Shown: one piece after another, positions 33,400 to 42,868 of the stretch
Layout of the letters: every line of letters starts with the position of its first letter
Position numbering within the stretch: the stretch's first letter is position 1
Origin: Sphingomonadales bacterium Ga0077559
Lineage (GTDB): Bacteria > Pseudomonadota > Alphaproteobacteria > Sphingomonadales > Sphingomonadaceae
Assembly: GCA_001464315.1 (NCBI GenBank)
Contig: LNFK01000051.1
Location: forward strand, 1-53,390
Direction: 5' to 3'
Length of the DNA: 53,390 nt
Translations under genes and position numbers: made by a program
Notes under the pieces: model-generated
What the model saw: the letters and a program-made list of their open reading frames with translations, nothing else
What the model was told of the DNA's origin: nothing
Database searches by the model: none

Positions 33400-33954
33400 T
33401 CAGTGATTACAATGTTCGCCGTGCACATGCCCACCGCCCATTTTGCGGGCCTTTTCGATTTTCTTGAGAACCATTTGACGTTTTAAACGCGACAAATGGT
33501 CGATGAAGAGAATGCCTTCGAGATGGTCCATTTCATGCTGAAGGCAGGTCGCCATCAGGCCTTCCATCGACTCCTCGTGCACTTTTCCATCAAGGTCCTG
33601 CCAGCGTGCCCGGATTCGTGCGGGGCGTTCGACTTCGGCATATTGGTCGGGAACCGACAGGCAGCCCTCATTGTATAAATTATGGTCCTCGGAAGGATCG
33701 AGAATTTCCGGATTCACAAAAACGCGCGGATTGCGGACCACTTCACCGTCCTCGCTCTCATCCTGAAGGTCGATGACTAACAAGCGCTTGGGAACACCGA
33801 CCTGAATCGCCGCAAGCCCGATACCCGGCGCGGCATACATAGTCTCGAACATGTCCTCGACGAGCTTTTTCAGATCGTCATCAAACGTCTCAATCGGGGT
33901 CGATATGGTTTTCAACCGAGGATCGGGTACTTCAAGAATTGGTAATAAAGCCAT
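33400..33954 (-). CDS. def: Peptide deformylase
   Basis: A 184-residue metalloenzyme that removes the formyl group from new proteins. All three class motifs are present: GIGLAAIQ (motif 1), NEGCLSVPD (motif 2, metal Cys) and QHEMDHLEG (motif 3, metal His with catalytic Glu). The His-rich tail (HVHGEHCNH) is additional and might bind metal. The ATG at 33954 gives the usual MALLPILEVPDPRL start; an upstream extension overlaps recR. It lies 31 bases behind recR. fmt, the enzyme that adds the formyl group, is divergent on the other side of recR. Confidence 0.97.
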   Translation of the reverse strand: MALLPILEVPDPRLKTISTPIETFDDDLKKLVEDMFETMYAAPGIGLAAIQVGVPKRLLVIDLQDESEDGEVVRNPRVFVNPEILDPSEDHNLYNEGCLSVPDQYAEVERPARIRARWQDLDGKVHEESMEGLMATCLQHEMDHLEGILFIDHLSRLKRQMVLKKIEKARKMGGGHVHGEHCNH

Positions 33955-33985
33955 ATCGGGCAAATAGGGATAGCGGGGGCGGAAA

Positions 33986-34582
33986 TCAACCGACAGGACG
34001 ACGCGCGCGTAATGCCTGCGCCAAAGTGCCGTCATCGAGATAGTCGAGTTCGCCGCCCACCGGCACGCCATGCGCCAATTGCGTTAGACGGATTGGATAA
34101 TTTTCCAGCCGCTCGGCCAGATAATGCGCGGTGGTCTGCCCATCCAGCGTAGCGTTCATCGCCAGCACGACCTCGTCTACGCCGCCAGCAGCCACTCGCG
34201 TAATGAGGCCGTCGATATGAAGGTCTTCAGGCCGCACGCCATCAAGCGCCGACAACCGCCCGCCGAGCACATGATATTTCCCTGGAAACAGCCGAGACCG
34301 GTCGAGCGCCCACAGGTCGGACACATCCTCGACCACGCAAATTGCGCGCGTATCCCGGCGCGGATCAACGCAAATGCCACATGGGTTGCCGGTGTCGATA
34401 TTGCCGCAAGTTTCGCACACAACCAGCCTTTGTTCGACATGTTCCAGCGCCCGCAACAGCGGCTGCAATACAGTCTCGCGCTTCTTCATCAAGTGCAGCA
34501 CCACGCGGCGCGCCGAGCGGGGTCCAAGTCCCGGCAGTTTCGACAATGCCTGCGCCAGTGCGTCTATTTCTTGCGATGCCAT
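33986..34582 (-). CDS. recR: Recombination protein RecR
   Basis: A 198-residue RecFOR partner that helps load RecA at gaps. It has the N-terminal helix-hairpin-helix ([20 protein letters not shown]), a C4 zinc finger (C-x2-C-x8-C-x2-C at about residues 57-72), a Toprim domain starting [19 protein letters not shown], and the [16 protein letters not shown] segment. The length is normal. It is divergent from fmt (42-base gap) and upstream of def. dnaX or ybaB, which often precede recR, are not present. Confidence 0.96.
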   Translation of the reverse strand: MASQEIDALAQALSKLPGLGPRSARRVVLHLMKKRETVLQPLLRALEHVEQRLVVCETCGNIDTGNPCGICVDPRRDTRAICVVEDVSDLWALDRSRLFPGKYHVLGGRLSALDGVRPEDLHIDGLITRVAAGGVDEVVLAMNATLDGQTTAHYLAERLENYPIRLTQLAHGVPVGGELDYLDDGTLAQALRARRPVG

Positions 34583-34624
34583 GTCGCCAGCCTTAGGGGG
34601 CTTTCAAACAAAGGAAAAGTCACG

Positions 34625-35530
34625 ATGCGCCTTGCCTTCATGGGAACGCCCGAATTTGCGGTGCCAACGCTTGATGCGCTTGTCGCAGCGGGGCATGAGG
34701 TCGTGGCCGTCTACACCCAGCCGCCGCGTCCGGCGAATAGGGGCAAGAAGCTGACGCCGTCGGCGGTCCAGGCGCGCGCAGAGGAACTTGGGCTGCCAGT
34801 TAGGTCGCCGGTTTCGTTGCGCAACCCCCAAGCGCAGGCTCAGTTTACCGCGCTCAACCTGGATGTCGCAGTCGTGGCAGCGTATGGCCTTATTCTGCCG
34901 CAAGCGATTTTGGACGCGCCGCAGCATGGATGCCTCAATGTCCACGGCTCGCTTCTCCCCCGCTGGCGCGGCGCGGCCCCAGTGCAGCGGGCAATATTAG
35001 CTGGCGACCAAAAGGCCGGCGTGATGGTTATGCAGATGGAAGCAGGGCTCGATACCGGGTCCGTTCGCGCGACGACTGAAGTCGAAACTGGGCAAAAAAC
35101 TACGGGCGAGCTGACGTCTGAATTGGCCGAACTTGGTGCGGAGCTGATGGCGGTGGTGCTCAATAATCTTACAGAGCATCCCGCGGTACCGCAATCCGAA
35201 GAGGGCATCACTTATGCCGCCAAAATCGACAAAGCCGAAACGCGCATGGATTTTTCAGCATCAGCAGAACAAGCCCAACGGCAGGTTCGTGCTTTCAATC
35301 CAGCGCCGGGGGCATGGTTTGAGTTTGAAGGTCAGCGATATCGGGTCCTTGCTGCAGAATTATCTTCAGGAAATGGCGCCGCTGGAACGGTGCTCGACGA
35401 CGAGTTAACCATCGCCTGCGGCACCGGCGCAATCCGCCCCACCCTTATCCAACGCGCCGGAAAACCGGCCATGCTAACCGTCGACCTTTTACGCGGCAAA
35501 CCAATCTCGCCCGGCACGATCCTGACATGA
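34625..35530 (+). CDS. fmt: Methionyl-tRNA formyltransferase
   Basis: A 301-residue enzyme that formylates initiator Met-tRNA with 10-formyl-tetrahydrofolate. The motifs are [20 protein letters not shown], the [19 protein letters not shown] region, [38 protein letters not shown] (catalytic Asn/His neighbourhood) and [14 protein letters not shown]-terminal tRNA-binding domain follows. AAGGAA lies 10 bases upstream of the ATG; a longer reading frame crossing into recR is spurious. The stop overlaps truA as ATGA, making fmt-truA a coupled pair. Confidence 0.97.
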   Translation: MRLAFMGTPEFAVPTLDALVAAGHEVVAVYTQPPRPANRGKKLTPSAVQARAEELGLPVRSPVSLRNPQAQAQFTALNLDVAVVAAYGLILPQAILDAPQHGCLNVHGSLLPRWRGAAPVQRAILAGDQKAGVMVMQMEAGLDTGSVRATTEVETGQKTTGELTSELAELGAELMAVVLNNLTEHPAVPQSEEGITYAAKIDKAETRMDFSASAEQAQRQVRAFNPAPGAWFEFEGQRYRVLAAELSSGNGAAGTVLDDELTIACGTGAIRPTLIQRAGKPAMLTVDLLRGKPISPGTILT

Positions 35531-36267
35531 CTCGTTTCGCGCTCACCATCGAATTCGATGGCGGCCCGTATATGGGCTGGCAGTGGCAGGACCACGGCCC
35601 GTCCGTTCAAGGCGCAATCGAGGAAGCCATCTTCAAAGTCACGGGGGAAAAAACACTCGTTTATAGCGCCGGTCGCACCGATGCAGGCGTCCATGCTTTG
35701 GGCATGCGCGCGCATGTCGACATCGAAAAACCGCTCGGCGCGTTTCGCGTCATGGAAGCGATCAATGCGCAATTGCGTCCGCATCCAATTGCGGTGCTGG
35801 CCTGCGGTGAAGTACCGCAGGAGTGGCACGCGCGTTATAGCTGCATCGGGCGTTCGTATGAATATCGCATCCTCAACCGGCGCGCGTCGCTAACCTTGGA
35901 GCGAGGCCGGGTTTGGCGCATTGGGCCGGAACTTGATGCAGGGGCGATGCACAAAGCGGCACAATTGCTTATCGGCCTGCACGACTTCACCACCTTTCGT
36001 TCGACTGCCTGCCAATCGGCAAGCCCGATCAAAACACTCGACCGTCTGGACGTGCGGCGCGAGGGACAGCATGTGATTATCGAAGCCGCGGCGCTGTCGT
36101 TCCTCCATCATCAGGTTCGTTCGATGGTCGGTTGCCTAGTTGCAGTAGGGCTTGGTCGCTGGACGGCAGCGGATTTGCATGCTGCCCTTGACGCCAAAGA
36201 CCGCGCGGCGCTCGCCGAAAATGCTCCTCCAGAGGGGTTATATTTCGTCCGCGCGTCCTACCCTTAA
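35527..36267 (+). CDS. truA: tRNA pseudouridine synthase A
   Basis: A 246-residue synthase that makes pseudouridine at positions 38-40 of tRNA anticodon arms. The catalytic Asp lies in [14 protein letters not shown] (about residue 50). The N-terminus [19 protein letters not shown] and the later [10 protein letters not shown]-like stretch (here [15 protein letters not shown]) are class signatures. It is translationally coupled to fmt. Its TAA stop overlaps the stop of the asparagine-synthase-like gene as TTAA on opposite strands, which closes the rightward unit directly against the XrtA operon. Confidence 0.97.
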   Translation: MTRFALTIEFDGGPYMGWQWQDHGPSVQGAIEEAIFKVTGEKTLVYSAGRTDAGVHALGMRAHVDIEKPLGAFRVMEAINAQLRPHPIAVLACGEVPQEWHARYSCIGRSYEYRILNRRASLTLERGRVWRIGPELDAGAMHKAAQLLIGLHDFTTFRSTACQSASPIKTLDRLDVRREGQHVIIEAAALSFLHHQVRSMVGCLVAVGLGRWTAADLHAALDAKDRAALAENAPPEGLYFVRASYP

Positions 36268-38156
36268 GCAAACAGTTTGCTCAGCGATTTTTCAAGCATC
36301 ATCAACTGCCACAACAAACGCCCGTTGTTCGCTCGGCCCGCGATGTGGTCTTCTGCCGCTTTAGCGACCGCCGCATTATTGAACAGGTCCATTTGCGAAA
36401 AAGTCAGACTGGTTGATAGCGCGCGCGCCTCGCCTGCCAAAGCCCCGCGAAACCATTGATCGATAGGCGTAACAAACCCCATTTTCGGGCGATAGAGGAT
36501 GTCGTTGGGCAGATAGGCTTCCATGGTTTTCTTCATCAGCCACTTGCCCTGCCCGCCTCTGATTCGCATTTTGTCCGGCAGGCTGGCGGCAAATTCAAGC
36601 AGACGGTGGTCGAGCAGAGGCTCTCGCGCCTCGAGCCCTACTGACATGCTGGTCCGGTCAACCTTGGTCAGGATATCGCCCGGTAGCCACAGCTTCATGT
36701 CGGCATATTGCGCCTGGTCGAGACCGCTTTGGGCGGGCGCGTTCGTCATCAACCGCTCCATGTGATCTTCAGCCCGGTACCCGCCGATTGCCCCGCGCAT
36801 TCGCTGCGAATAGAGCGCATGGCGCTGGGCCGGGCTGGTGAGACTGACCGCATCGGTATAGCCTTGAGGGCCATTTCGGGCCAGCGACAGGAGGGTTGTT
36901 TTAGCCCTGAACGGACGTGGCGCCCAATCGGCCTTCGGGTAAAGATTGCCCAATCCGCCAAACAGAGGTCCGCGTAGGCTTTGCGGTAGAAGCTTGCGCA
37001 GTTGCTCTTCCTTGTGGTGAAAGACATGCCGCCGATATCCAGCCAGCGCCTCATCCGCGCCATCGCCCGATAAAGCGACCGTAACCTGCTCCCGCGCCAG
37101 TTCGCAAACGCGATAGGTGGGTAATGCGGACGCGTCCGCGAAAGGTTCGTCGAAATGGAAAGCGAGCTTATCCATCAATCCGAAATCATCCGCAGCAACC
37201 TTGCGGCTTCGATGGTCAGTGGCAAAACGGCGGGCGATGGTTTCGGCATATTCGCTTTCGTCGAGCGCGCCGACATCGAACCCGATCGAGCATGTCTTGA
37301 CCGGTTGGCGCGAGTGTTCAGCCATCAATGCTACGACACTGCTGCTGTCGACTCCGCCCGAGAGGAACGCTCCCAATGGCACATCGGCAACCATCCGCGA
37401 CACCACGCCCTGCCGCATTAACCGAAGTAACTCCTCCGACAGTTCGGCCTGACTGCCCTTAGCGCGCTTCGAAAAATCGATGTCCCAATATTCGGTCGGT
37501 TCGGGCAGTGCTTGCCCTTGCTGGAGCAACAGATGATGCCCCGCTGGTAGCTTTTTGACACCGCGAATGATGCAGGCATGATCGGGTACATAGCCAAAAG
37601 CCATATAGTCATCGACTGCGGCCAAGTCGGTCTCGCGCCGCAACGCGGGATGCGCGGTCAGCGCCTTGAGTTCGGAACCGAAAATGACACTCCCATCGGG
37701 AATTTGCGCATAACAAAGCGGCTTAACCCCCAACCGGTCGCGTGCTAGAAAAAGTTGTCGAGACCGCGCATCGTGGATCGCAAAGGCGAACATGCCGTGA
37801 AAATGCGACACGCATGCCGGTCCCCAATGCCGCCAGCCTTGCAGAATTACCTCGCTGTCACTGTGCGTTTGAAAGGTGCATCCAGCAGCTTCCAACTCGA
37901 CGCGCAATTCGCGGAAATTATAGATTTCGCCATTAAACGTCAGCGTCAGCGCCTCGTCATCCGAGTGCATCGGCTGCGCCCCGCCTTCAAGGTCGATGAT
38001 GGACAAGCGCCGGTGGCCGAGGCCGACGCCGGGCGCGGTCCACACGCCTGAGCCGTCTGGCCCGCGATGTGCAATGGCATCGGTCATCCGCTTCACCCGT
38101 TCAGGGTCGACCGGCTTGGCCGTCTCCAAGTGAAAAATACCCGCGATGCCACACAT
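36264..38156 (-). CDS. XrtA/PEP-CTERM system amidotransferase (asparagine synthase-like)
   Basis: A 630-residue class II glutamine amidotransferase fused to an asparagine-synthetase ATPase domain. The N-terminus [15 protein letters not shown] exposes the nucleophilic Cys2. The synthetase domain has [17 protein letters not shown] (P-loop near residue 260) and [17 protein letters not shown]. Such proteins in exosortase clusters (TIGR03108) probably amidate sugar or peptide groups of the exopolysaccharide; the acceptor is not known. It is the last gene of the ten-gene leftward unit, 11 bases behind the exosortase gene. The stop overlaps the truA stop on the other strand. Confidence 0.93.
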   Translation of the reverse strand: MCGIAGIFHLETAKPVDPERVKRMTDAIAHRGPDGSGVWTAPGVGLGHRRLSIIDLEGGAQPMHSDDEALTLTFNGEIYNFRELRVELEAAGCTFQTHSDSEVILQGWRHWGPACVSHFHGMFAFAIHDARSRQLFLARDRLGVKPLCYAQIPDGSVIFGSELKALTAHPALRRETDLAAVDDYMAFGYVPDHACIIRGVKKLPAGHHLLLQQGQALPEPTEYWDIDFSKRAKGSQAELSEELLRLMRQGVVSRMVADVPLGAFLSGGVDSSSVVALMAEHSRQPVKTCSIGFDVGALDESEYAETIARRFATDHRSRKVAADDFGLMDKLAFHFDEPFADASALPTYRVCELAREQVTVALSGDGADEALAGYRRHVFHHKEEQLRKLLPQSLRGPLFGGLGNLYPKADWAPRPFRAKTTLLSLARNGPQGYTDAVSLTSPAQRHALYSQRMRGAIGGYRAEDHMERLMTNAPAQSGLDQAQYADMKLWLPGDILTKVDRTSMSVGLEAREPLLDHRLLEFAASLPDKMRIRGGQGKWLMKKTMEAYLPNDILYRPKMGFVTPIDQWFRGALAGEARALSTSLTFSQMDLFNNAAVAKAAEDHIAGRANNGRLLWQLMMLEKSLSKLFA

Positions 38157-38167
38157 GGGCGCTGCCC

Positions 38168-39697
38168 CTATCGCAATCCGGCGAAGCGGTCAGCCACTTT
38201 GTCGATATCGCCCAAGGATTTGACGAATGCGTCGATGGCAGGACGCGGGGAACGGTCGCCGATTTGTTCGCCCGACACGATTATGGCGACGGCCTGCTGG
38301 TCGCCGTTCAGCAATCGTGCTTGCAATGTTGCTAGCTTGATCCGCGCTGCCGATCCGCTGGTGGTTCCATTGACGCGGTAGAAGCTTACGACTTCACGCG
38401 CAGCGCCTTGCGTCTTAATTCGCTCGGCGCGGCCATTAGGTGGAGCTTGCGTGTTTGCTGTCCATGACCAAAAGCCATCTGGGTCGATAGTACCTTGCCC
38501 GAAGCCGATAAGTTCGCGCCCTTCGCGTTGCCGGTCATAGACGACGACAAACAGGTCAGCGATTTGTCCCTCGGTATTGCGGTATCGGCCCGACAAATAA
38601 TGGCTCGCTCCAACGAAGCGCGGGGTCCAGTGCACGGTCGGGGTGTAAGGGATAACCTCCCAGCCATCGATCTGAGGCAGAGCAATCCGGTCAGGTACAG
38701 GGGAGGATCGGGCTTCGACATAGCTCGACCAGCCGAACGGAATGGCGGCGATTAATAGTATTCCAGCGATTGCCAATGACGCACGGATTGTTCGCACAAC
38801 CGGGGCCCGCAATAACGCGGGGTCGAAAGCTGGATCGTCTGCGCGTTTGTCGAAGAATGGCAAGCCCACCGCCATCACCAGCGCGATGACGATCCCGAAA
38901 AAGATCCAGCCGTAAAAGACATGGTCGAAATCGGCCGCAAATTCGATACCTTGATGATGTGCGATGTAGATCGTGCCGAAGGCACGCAGGCCGTTGGCGA
39001 TGATTGGAACCACAACACACGCTGCCAAAAACGTGATCCGCCTGCCCCAGCTTTTGAAACAGAGATTGGCGACAAGAACGCCATAGGCGACCATTGCAAT
39101 CAAGAATTTAACACCGGAACAAGCCTCGGCCACACGAAAGAGGCCCGCTGGTGTCGTAATGAAAATCCCATCGATATGCGCAGGGATACCTGTCCAACCA
39201 AGCAAGACCATGCACATTTTCGCGGTCAGAGTTTGGAGCGCAGGAACCGCCTCCTCGCCAATCGGTACAAGGAAAAACATATAGAACAATGGAAACAGCA
39301 AGCCGCGCGTCACGTTAGGTCCAAGCAATGTTGCGAGCGAACCTTGTAGCATCATGATGAGGCCGAGCTGCCGCGCCACAGCCAGTCCCGCAGCATCGCC
39401 GAGCAGCCAGCCACCCGCTCCCACCGCGCCGTAAAGCAACGCTGGCATCCACGGTTGCGGCCTCAGTTCTGCGACCAGCTCTTTGCGCTGAACAACCAGC
39501 CAAATAAGGATCGGCAGGATCAGCAGGCAATGATTAAACGTTGAACTGTTCCACCAGATCACCGCCATATCCCCCACATCGCGCCAGAATAGTACGAGTA
39601 ACCCTGCCCAGGTTGCGCCAAGATATTGGAGCGAGCGCACCCATGTGGAAGCAGGTTGCCGCTCGGCAAATTTGGCTTTGGCAAGGGCGATGCCCAT
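38168..39697 (-). CDS. xrtA: Exosortase A fused to an EpsI domain
   Basis: A 509-residue membrane protease-transpeptidase. About eight helices are followed by the catalytic triad: Cys193 (AEACSGVKFL), Arg238 (IIANGLRAFG) and His259 (FDHVFYGW). Exosortases recognise PEP-CTERM tails of secreted proteins and are tied to polysaccharide export. From about residue 285 a periplasmic EpsI/DUF3485 domain continues (IDGWEVIPYTP, SHYLSGRYRN), a known fused form in sphingomonads. The ATG at 39697 overlaps the preceding stop as TGATG; a GTG directly before it is an equal alternative. The cognate PEP-CTERM proteins are outside the window. Confidence 0.95.
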   Translation of the reverse strand: MGIALAKAKFAERQPASTWVRSLQYLGATWAGLLVLFWRDVGDMAVIWWNSSTFNHCLLILPILIWLVVQRKELVAELRPQPWMPALLYGAVGAGGWLLGDAAGLAVARQLGLIMMLQGSLATLLGPNVTRGLLFPLFYMFFLVPIGEEAVPALQTLTAKMCMVLLGWTGIPAHIDGIFITTPAGLFRVAEACSGVKFLIAMVAYGVLVANLCFKSWGRRITFLAACVVVPIIANGLRAFGTIYIAHHQGIEFAADFDHVFYGWIFFGIVIALVMAVGLPFFDKRADDPAFDPALLRAPVVRTIRASLAIAGILLIAAIPFGWSSYVEARSSPVPDRIALPQIDGWEVIPYTPTVHWTPRFVGASHYLSGRYRNTEGQIADLFVVVYDRQREGRELIGFGQGTIDPDGFWSWTANTQAPPNGRAERIKTQGAAREVVSFYRVNGTTSGSAARIKLATLQARLLNGDQQAVAIIVSGEQIGDRSPRPAIDAFVKSLGDIDKVADRFAGLR

Positions 39698-40914
39698 CAC
39701 TCCGCAGCCTCGGCGCGCGCGGGTTGATGACCCATCAGTTCGTCAAGAAGAGCCAATTGGCTTTCCCAGCCATAATGCCGGATGACGTGCGCCCGCGCCG
39801 CTGCGCCGGTTTTTAGGGCTTCTTGCGGTTGATCCAGCAAAGCACAAACCCGCTCCGCCTCCGCTGATACATCGGATTCGATGTAAAAGTGCTTCCCGGC
39901 CTCAGCATCGAGTCCTTCAGCCGCTGCTGACGATGCAACAACGGGCCGCGCCATCGACATTGCTTCGAGGACCTTGTTCTGGATGCCACGCGCGGTCCGC
40001 AATGGTGCGACCACGACGTCGGCTGCCTTCAGCCACGTTCGTACATCATCAACCGCACCGGTCACCTGCACACCCGGCAAGGCTGAAAGTTCGGACACGG
40101 ATTTCGTTGGATTTCGACCAACGACGGCAAAACTTGTATCCGGGTGACGTGCCCGAATAGCGGGCATAGCATGGGTTGCAAAGTCGATGACTGCTTCGAT
40201 GTTAGGCCGATAATCCATCTGGCCCGTAAAGACGATCAGCGGGTCGGGAAAGGCTGGATGCAGTTTTTTGAATTTGGCCGACGGATCGTAATATTCGGTG
40301 TCGATGCCATTTCCCAATACTATGACATTATCTACGCCAGTCCGGCTCAGGAAATGCTCGGCCTCAGCCTCGCTTACCAGCACATTGGCATCGGCACGCC
40401 GCGCGACATCGCGCTCGAATGCGCTTAGCAACCGCCCTTCGCGGGCGTTAATCCAGCGCATGAACAGATTGCCTTCGCCCGCATAGCTCTCGAATTTGGC
40501 GCTATCCACATCAACAAAGTCCATTATGAAACGGCCATCGAATCCGGTCGGCACATATTGCGCCATCTGGCCCGAGAAACAGAAGATATGGCTGATGCTG
40601 CCCGATGCGACCAGACTGTCAACCCAATCCTGCATCGACCCGCTGCCAAAACTGCAAACCGAAACTGGCTGGCCAGTCAATATCGCCTCCGCCCCCGCCT
40701 GCCATTGCGGCTTGTTCCGTAGCTCGACGTGGCTCGTGGCAAGGATGCCGTCCATAACGCCGACAAAGCCCAAATCGCGCTCATCATCCGCAAAGGTGCC
40801 AACATGCACCGCCGCCATCTTGCACAAGCGTTTCAGTATGTGATGCGACCTTATCTTGTCGCCCCGGTCGGCGGGCCAGGGGATGCGGTGCGCGAGGAAC
40901 AATATTTCGCGCAT
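39697..40914 (-). CDS. XrtA-system glycosyltransferase (TIGR03087 type)
   Basis: A 405-residue GT4-like glycosyltransferase with a GT-B fold. The start MREILFLAHRIPWPADRGDK is diagnostic of the exosortase-linked subfamily. The C-terminal donor domain shows PLIVFTGQMDYRPNIEAV, VQVTGAVDDVRTWLKAADVV and the TARGIQNKVLEAMSMARPVV motif that binds nucleotide sugar. It probably adds one sugar to the lipid-linked repeat unit. The ATG at 40914 overlaps the FemAB-like gene stop as TGATG; a longer frame to 40980 is not supported. It is coupled to exosortase downstream. Confidence 0.93.
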   Translation of the reverse strand: MREILFLAHRIPWPADRGDKIRSHHILKRLCKMAAVHVGTFADDERDLGFVGVMDGILATSHVELRNKPQWQAGAEAILTGQPVSVCSFGSGSMQDWVDSLVASGSISHIFCFSGQMAQYVPTGFDGRFIMDFVDVDSAKFESYAGEGNLFMRWINAREGRLLSAFERDVARRADANVLVSEAEAEHFLSRTGVDNVIVLGNGIDTEYYDPSAKFKKLHPAFPDPLIVFTGQMDYRPNIEAVIDFATHAMPAIRARHPDTSFAVVGRNPTKSVSELSALPGVQVTGAVDDVRTWLKAADVVVAPLRTARGIQNKVLEAMSMARPVVASSAAAEGLDAEAGKHFYIESDVSAEAERVCALLDQPQEALKTGAAARAHVIRHYGWESQLALLDELMGHQPARAEAAE

Positions 40915-41984
40915 CAGCCCAGCCCTTTGGCAATCCACGGCCCCAACCAGTTGGCGACCGGCAGTGGAAGTTTCTGCCATATCGCAATCTGCGCCTTATA
41001 TTTCGGGCTGTTCGGATTGACATCGCGTGGTTCCTGTCCATCGGCGGTGTGCACCGCATAGGCCATTGGCTCGGGCTCGAAGCCCCAGTTTTTCTTAAAA
41101 AAATAAGCACCCGAACCAGTTTTCGACCGGCCGAAATCGAATTGGGTGCAACCCCGCTGCCGCGCATGCTTCATCAGCGCGTAATACATGATATCATTCG
41201 CCCGCAGCCGCCGCGCGTCCCACACCCCGCCGCCCCAGTAAGGCATGACCGTGCCGTTATGATAAAGACTGAGCACGCTTGCGACTGGCCTGCCCTCCGA
41301 CAGCACGGTCAGAATATCGGCCTCCTCGCCAAAAGCACCCAGGACCGACGCTATGAGCGATCTGGGGAATACCGGTGTTCCGAGGTTGCGAACGCTCTCA
41401 GAATAAACAGCATAATGCCAATCGATGTCGCGCTGAGCTTGGCCAGTTTCGATGGTAAGGCCGTTTTCCAGACCCTTGCGGACTTCGGCGCGCTGCTTAC
41501 GCGGAACGGCGAGCAATTCGGCTTCGTCATCGGCCTGCAGCGCTTTCAGGAAATTGGCGTGCGCATCGCGCTTTTCCAACCAATTGCCCCCCGGCATTGC
41601 ACCGCCGCGCAGTTCGACGGTTGGGCAACTGCACCGCTCGGCGAGTGCGCAAATTTCAGCTGCGAGGGTGCGCGTCGCGGTGGCATTGTTGGATAATATG
41701 CCGCCGCCCACGGCGAAGCCCGACGACACCAAAGCTCGCCCGAAAAACGGCGAATGAACAAGATGGAATGGCAGGATGGCGGCAATTTCGCCTGGAGATT
41801 CGGCAACCAGACAATGTGCCGTTTGCCCTGTCCCCACTTCAATGGCTTTGAGCCATTTAGGGCGGTGAAACGGAAGGCCATTCTCCTGCGACATAATCCA
41901 AGCGTCAAGCCGCGTGGCTTCATTTCTATCCGCCAAATCTGCATGGCGCACACTCAATTTCGGTCCAAGCATCGGCGCATTCAT
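40914..41984 (-). CDS. XrtA-system FemAB-like acyl/aminoacyltransferase
   Basis: A 356-residue protein with two GNAT-like halves, as in FemAB peptidyltransferases. It has VSLYHNGTVMPYWGGGVWDA-like core text (here ASVLSLYHNGTVMPYWGGGV), MYYALMKHARQRGCTQFDFG and SKTGSGAYFFKKNWGFEPEP near the C-terminus. The subfamily TIGR03019 occurs only with exosortase A clusters. The likely task is attaching an acyl or aminoacyl group to a glycan intermediate, but donor and acceptor are unknown. It overlaps the deacetylase gene by 4 bases (ATGA) and the glycosyltransferase gene by 1 base. Confidence 0.9.
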   Translation of the reverse strand: MNAPMLGPKLSVRHADLADRNEATRLDAWIMSQENGLPFHRPKWLKAIEVGTGQTAHCLVAESPGEIAAILPFHLVHSPFFGRALVSSGFAVGGGILSNNATATRTLAAEICALAERCSCPTVELRGGAMPGGNWLEKRDAHANFLKALQADDEAELLAVPRKQRAEVRKGLENGLTIETGQAQRDIDWHYAVYSESVRNLGTPVFPRSLIASVLGAFGEEADILTVLSEGRPVASVLSLYHNGTVMPYWGGGVWDARRLRANDIMYYALMKHARQRGCTQFDFGRSKTGSGAYFFKKNWGFEPEPMAYAVHTADGQEPRDVNPNSPKYKAQIAIWQKLPLPVANWLGPWIAKGLG

Positions 41985-42826
41985 GCCAGCCTCGCTTGTT
42001 CACGCGCAACAACGCTATCGAGCCGCTCCCAATGAAAATCCTGGGGTAGCCTGCGCAGTTTGTCAGCCATGGCATCCAATTTGGTATAATGCCGCAGCCT
42101 TGATTTAATCGGTGCATTGGTGACCCGAGGTTGCTCTGGGTCGATTTCCCAAGGATGAAAGTAAATGACCGCAGGGCGGTTATCGCGCTCGTTAACTTGC
42201 CGGATGGCCCATTTCGAGAACGCATAAGGCAGAAGCCGGAAAAACCCGCCTCCGCCCGCTGCCAGCCGCTTCGAACCGAGTTCCGCCGTGGTCACAGGAA
42301 TTTCAAGAAAATCACTGCCTTCAATAGGACGGAAGGCGAAGCGCGGGGCTTCGGCCCAGCCGTAGTGGTCGTGCTTCACTGGCGCCACGCTCGACGAATA
42401 CAAATAGCCTTGATCGGCCAATATCTCGTGCGCCCAAGGCGTCCGCTGATCGATGGAAAAACTTGGTGCGCGATAGCCGGTGACTTTCTCTCCAGACGCA
42501 TCCTCCAACAGCTTGCGCGCGCGCTCGATATTGGCGGCAAACTGGTCAGGCGTCAGCGTAAACACGCGTTCATGACCATAGCCGTGGCTGCCAATTTCAT
42601 GACCAGCGTCGGCGATCCGCCGAATCAATGCCGGATAACGCTGGGCTACCCAGCCTAAGGTAAAGAACGTAGCTTTTATTGCGGCTTCGTCGAATAACGC
42701 CATCACAGCATCTGTGTTACGCTCGACGCGGCATTCAAGCGAATCCCAGTCCTTGCGGTCGATTACAGTTTCGAACGCCCCGACTTGAAACCAGTCTTCA
42801 ACATCGACAGATAGCGCGTTTTGCAC
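41981..42826 (-). CDS. XrtA-system polysaccharide deacetylase
   Basis: A 281-residue NodB-homology (CE4) enzyme. Motif 1 is LSVDVEDWFQVGAFE with the catalytic Asp pair, motif 2 is HEIGSHGYGHERV with the metal His residues, and the RAPSFSID stretch is motif 3. Members of this subfamily (TIGR03006, DUF3473 end) N-deacetylate amino sugars of the polymer, which changes charge and surface binding. No signal peptide is seen, consistent with cytoplasmic or inner-membrane action. It lies 42 bases behind the ATPase gene and overlaps the FemAB-like gene by 4 bases. Confidence 0.94.
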   Translation of the reverse strand: MQNALSVDVEDWFQVGAFETVIDRKDWDSLECRVERNTDAVMALFDEAAIKATFFTLGWVAQRYPALIRRIADAGHEIGSHGYGHERVFTLTPDQFAANIERARKLLEDASGEKVTGYRAPSFSIDQRTPWAHEILADQGYLYSSSVAPVKHDHYGWAEAPRFAFRPIEGSDFLEIPVTTAELGSKRLAAGGGGFFRLLPYAFSKWAIRQVNERDNRPAVIYFHPWEIDPEQPRVTNAPIKSRLRHYTKLDAMADKLRRLPQDFHWERLDSVVAREQARLA

Positions 42827-42868
42827 TGAGTATCAGTTCCTTGCATGGCCGACATGGCCGGGTTCATT